Made by a program: the position numbers and the translations under genes. The notes under the pieces are model-generated. The model saw only the letters and a list, made by a program, of their open reading frames with translations. It was not told the DNA's origin and made no database searches. DNA of 64,000 nucleotides from positions 124,001 through 188,000 of the forward strand of contig NZ_FOCZ01000009.1 in NCBI RefSeq assembly GCF_900110245.1, in the 5' to 3' direction. The stretch is from Niastella yeongjuensis. GTDB lineage: Bacteria; Bacteroidota; Bacteroidia; Chitinophagales; Chitinophagaceae. Below are positions 63,234-64,000 of this stretch, one piece after another. The stretch's first letter is position 1; each line of letters begins with the position of its first letter.

Positions 63234-64000
63234 TGGGTGATGTTTGCTCAATTCGTCCTGCAAAGTTTCCATTTCCTGCATTGCATAGACTTCTGTGCTA
63301 CTGATATACCTATGACCTGCCATATACTGAACCTGCCGCTTATTATGCTGTTTAACCCAGTTTATGAATACAGAACCCCGAATATGCAGGGCATTGGTTA
63401 ATGCCGGATTAATGCCCTGTAGCTCCTGTTGCAGCCGAGTAACTATGTTAGAAAGGCTACCGGGAAATAGTTCCTCCCCTTTGGGCTTTAACTGGGGTCT
63501 GGTATCCTGTAGATACTCATGGATGGGCAGAATCTGCGCTGATTGCAGCAATAGGCTTCTACTGGCACTCCTTCCAGTGGATGGGATATATATCGTTCCT
63601 GCATCTACTGAAACATCCTTCACCTCCATCTTCTGAAGCTCCCCACTGTGTATCCCCTGAAACACCATTAAACCCACTATTACGACGTTTCTTTGGTGGA
63701 CAAGGTCTGTGTTATGCTGGTGCTGGGAAGCCTTCTTTAATAGCCTATAGTGATCGTATAGGGCCTGTAGTTCCTCCGGGCTCAAAGGATTCTCAATAAC
63801 CCGTTTCACGGTCCCCTTTACCCGTAGCTGTTTTACAGGGTTATTTTTTACGTCGCCCTGTTTTTTCAGGTAGTCGAAATAATAGGTAATGCTAGCCAGC
63901 CGTAGATTAATGGTTGCCGGGTTTACATTCTTTTGCTTCTCATACTGAATATAGGTGAGCAGGTCATTATATCCTACACTGGCAGGATCGAGATGACTTT
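63225..64000 (-). CDS. Tyrosine recombinase/integrase, 5' end beyond window
   Basis: The frame stays open to the right edge; the marked start at 63809 is only an internal GTG. Visible N-terminal part: SVGYNDLLTYIQYEKQKNVN and LRLASITYYFDYL, a core-binding helical domain. Catalytic domain: the usual Arg-box position reads GIHSGELQKM, with His in place of Arg; the box-II Arg is in LHIRGSVFINW; the GH-box is AGHRYISSTEVY with the Tyr. So one key Arg looks changed. It could be a divergent or accessory recombinase of a mobile element. Confidence 0.82.
   Translation of the reverse strand, partial: SHLDPASVGYNDLLTYIQYEKQKNVNPATINLRLASITYYFDYLKKQGDVKNNPVKQLRVKGTVKRVIENPLSPEELQALYDHYRLLKKASQHQHNTDLVHQRNVVIVGLMVFQGIHSGELQKMEVKDVSVDAGTIYIPSTGRSASRSLLLQSAQILPIHEYLQDTRPQLKPKGEELFPGSLSNIVTRLQQELQGINPALTNALHIRGSVFINWVKQHNKRQVQYMAGHRYISSTEVYAMQEMETLQDELSKHHPFG

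Overview
The window comes from a Bacteroidota genome, most likely a polysaccharide-degrading member of the Chitinophagaceae (Chitinophaga/Niastella-like). This is inferred from three SusC/SusD pairs, ECF sigma/FecR pairs, a C-terminal type IX secretion signal, SprB-like repeats, an Oar-like TonB receptor and Bacteroidota-type promoters (TAnnTTTG). No rRNA, tRNA or CRISPR array was recognised. Most genes lie on the minus strand, so operons read from right to left.

1-5633 encodes an RND efflux operon (periplasmic adaptor, inner-membrane pump, outer-membrane factor; the last runs off the left edge). 5792-6887 holds two small exported proteins. 6921-10204 is a GH95 fucosidase plus a rhamnogalacturonan-acetylesterase-like SGNH hydrolase, which suggests pectin side-chain trimming. 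10417-11865 is a lone DUF1254/DUF1214 protein.

12076-30305 is a large polysaccharide utilisation region. From right to left: sigma2 - FecR2 - giant T9SS-secreted alginate-lyase-like protein - strong terminator - sigma1 - FecR1 - SusC with STN domain - SusD - lipoprotein with IPT and LamG-like domains - second lyase-like lipoprotein - terminator. The plausible scheme is that the secreted lyase and the cell-attached lyase cut an acidic polysaccharide, SusCD and the binding protein import it, and the STN/FecR/sigma relays sense it.

30438-41827 holds a CNNM/CorC-type membrane protein, a DUF1259 lipoprotein, and a second SusCD operon with a fused double esterase and a DctA-type symporter. A divergent membrane protein of unknown function follows. 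41944-51297 is a third SusCD locus with sigma/FecR, a glycerophosphodiesterase and an IPT/BNR-like lipoprotein. 51417-55554 holds an orphan CheY-like receiver, a probable histidine-kinase remnant and an Oar-like receptor. 55708-57685 is a small cluster (YHS protein, sialidase-like lipoprotein, Cys-motif protein) that may handle metal. 57859-58986 is an OmpA-family protein.

59183-64000 is a mobile/conflict region: a truncated exported-type fragment, an orphan immunity-like gene, a tyrosine-recombinase fragment colliding with a P-loop primase-like fragment, a 5'-truncated Rhs toxin tip with its immunity gene, a ParE/RelE toxin-antitoxin pair and a tyrosine recombinase running off the right edge. 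Two diverged direct repeats sit just downstream of the two immunity-like genes. This is the least ordinary part of the window.

Short GC-rich palindromic repeats and short tandem repeats lie between many genes, and one GC-rich repeat family also appears inside two FecR genes at the same place.
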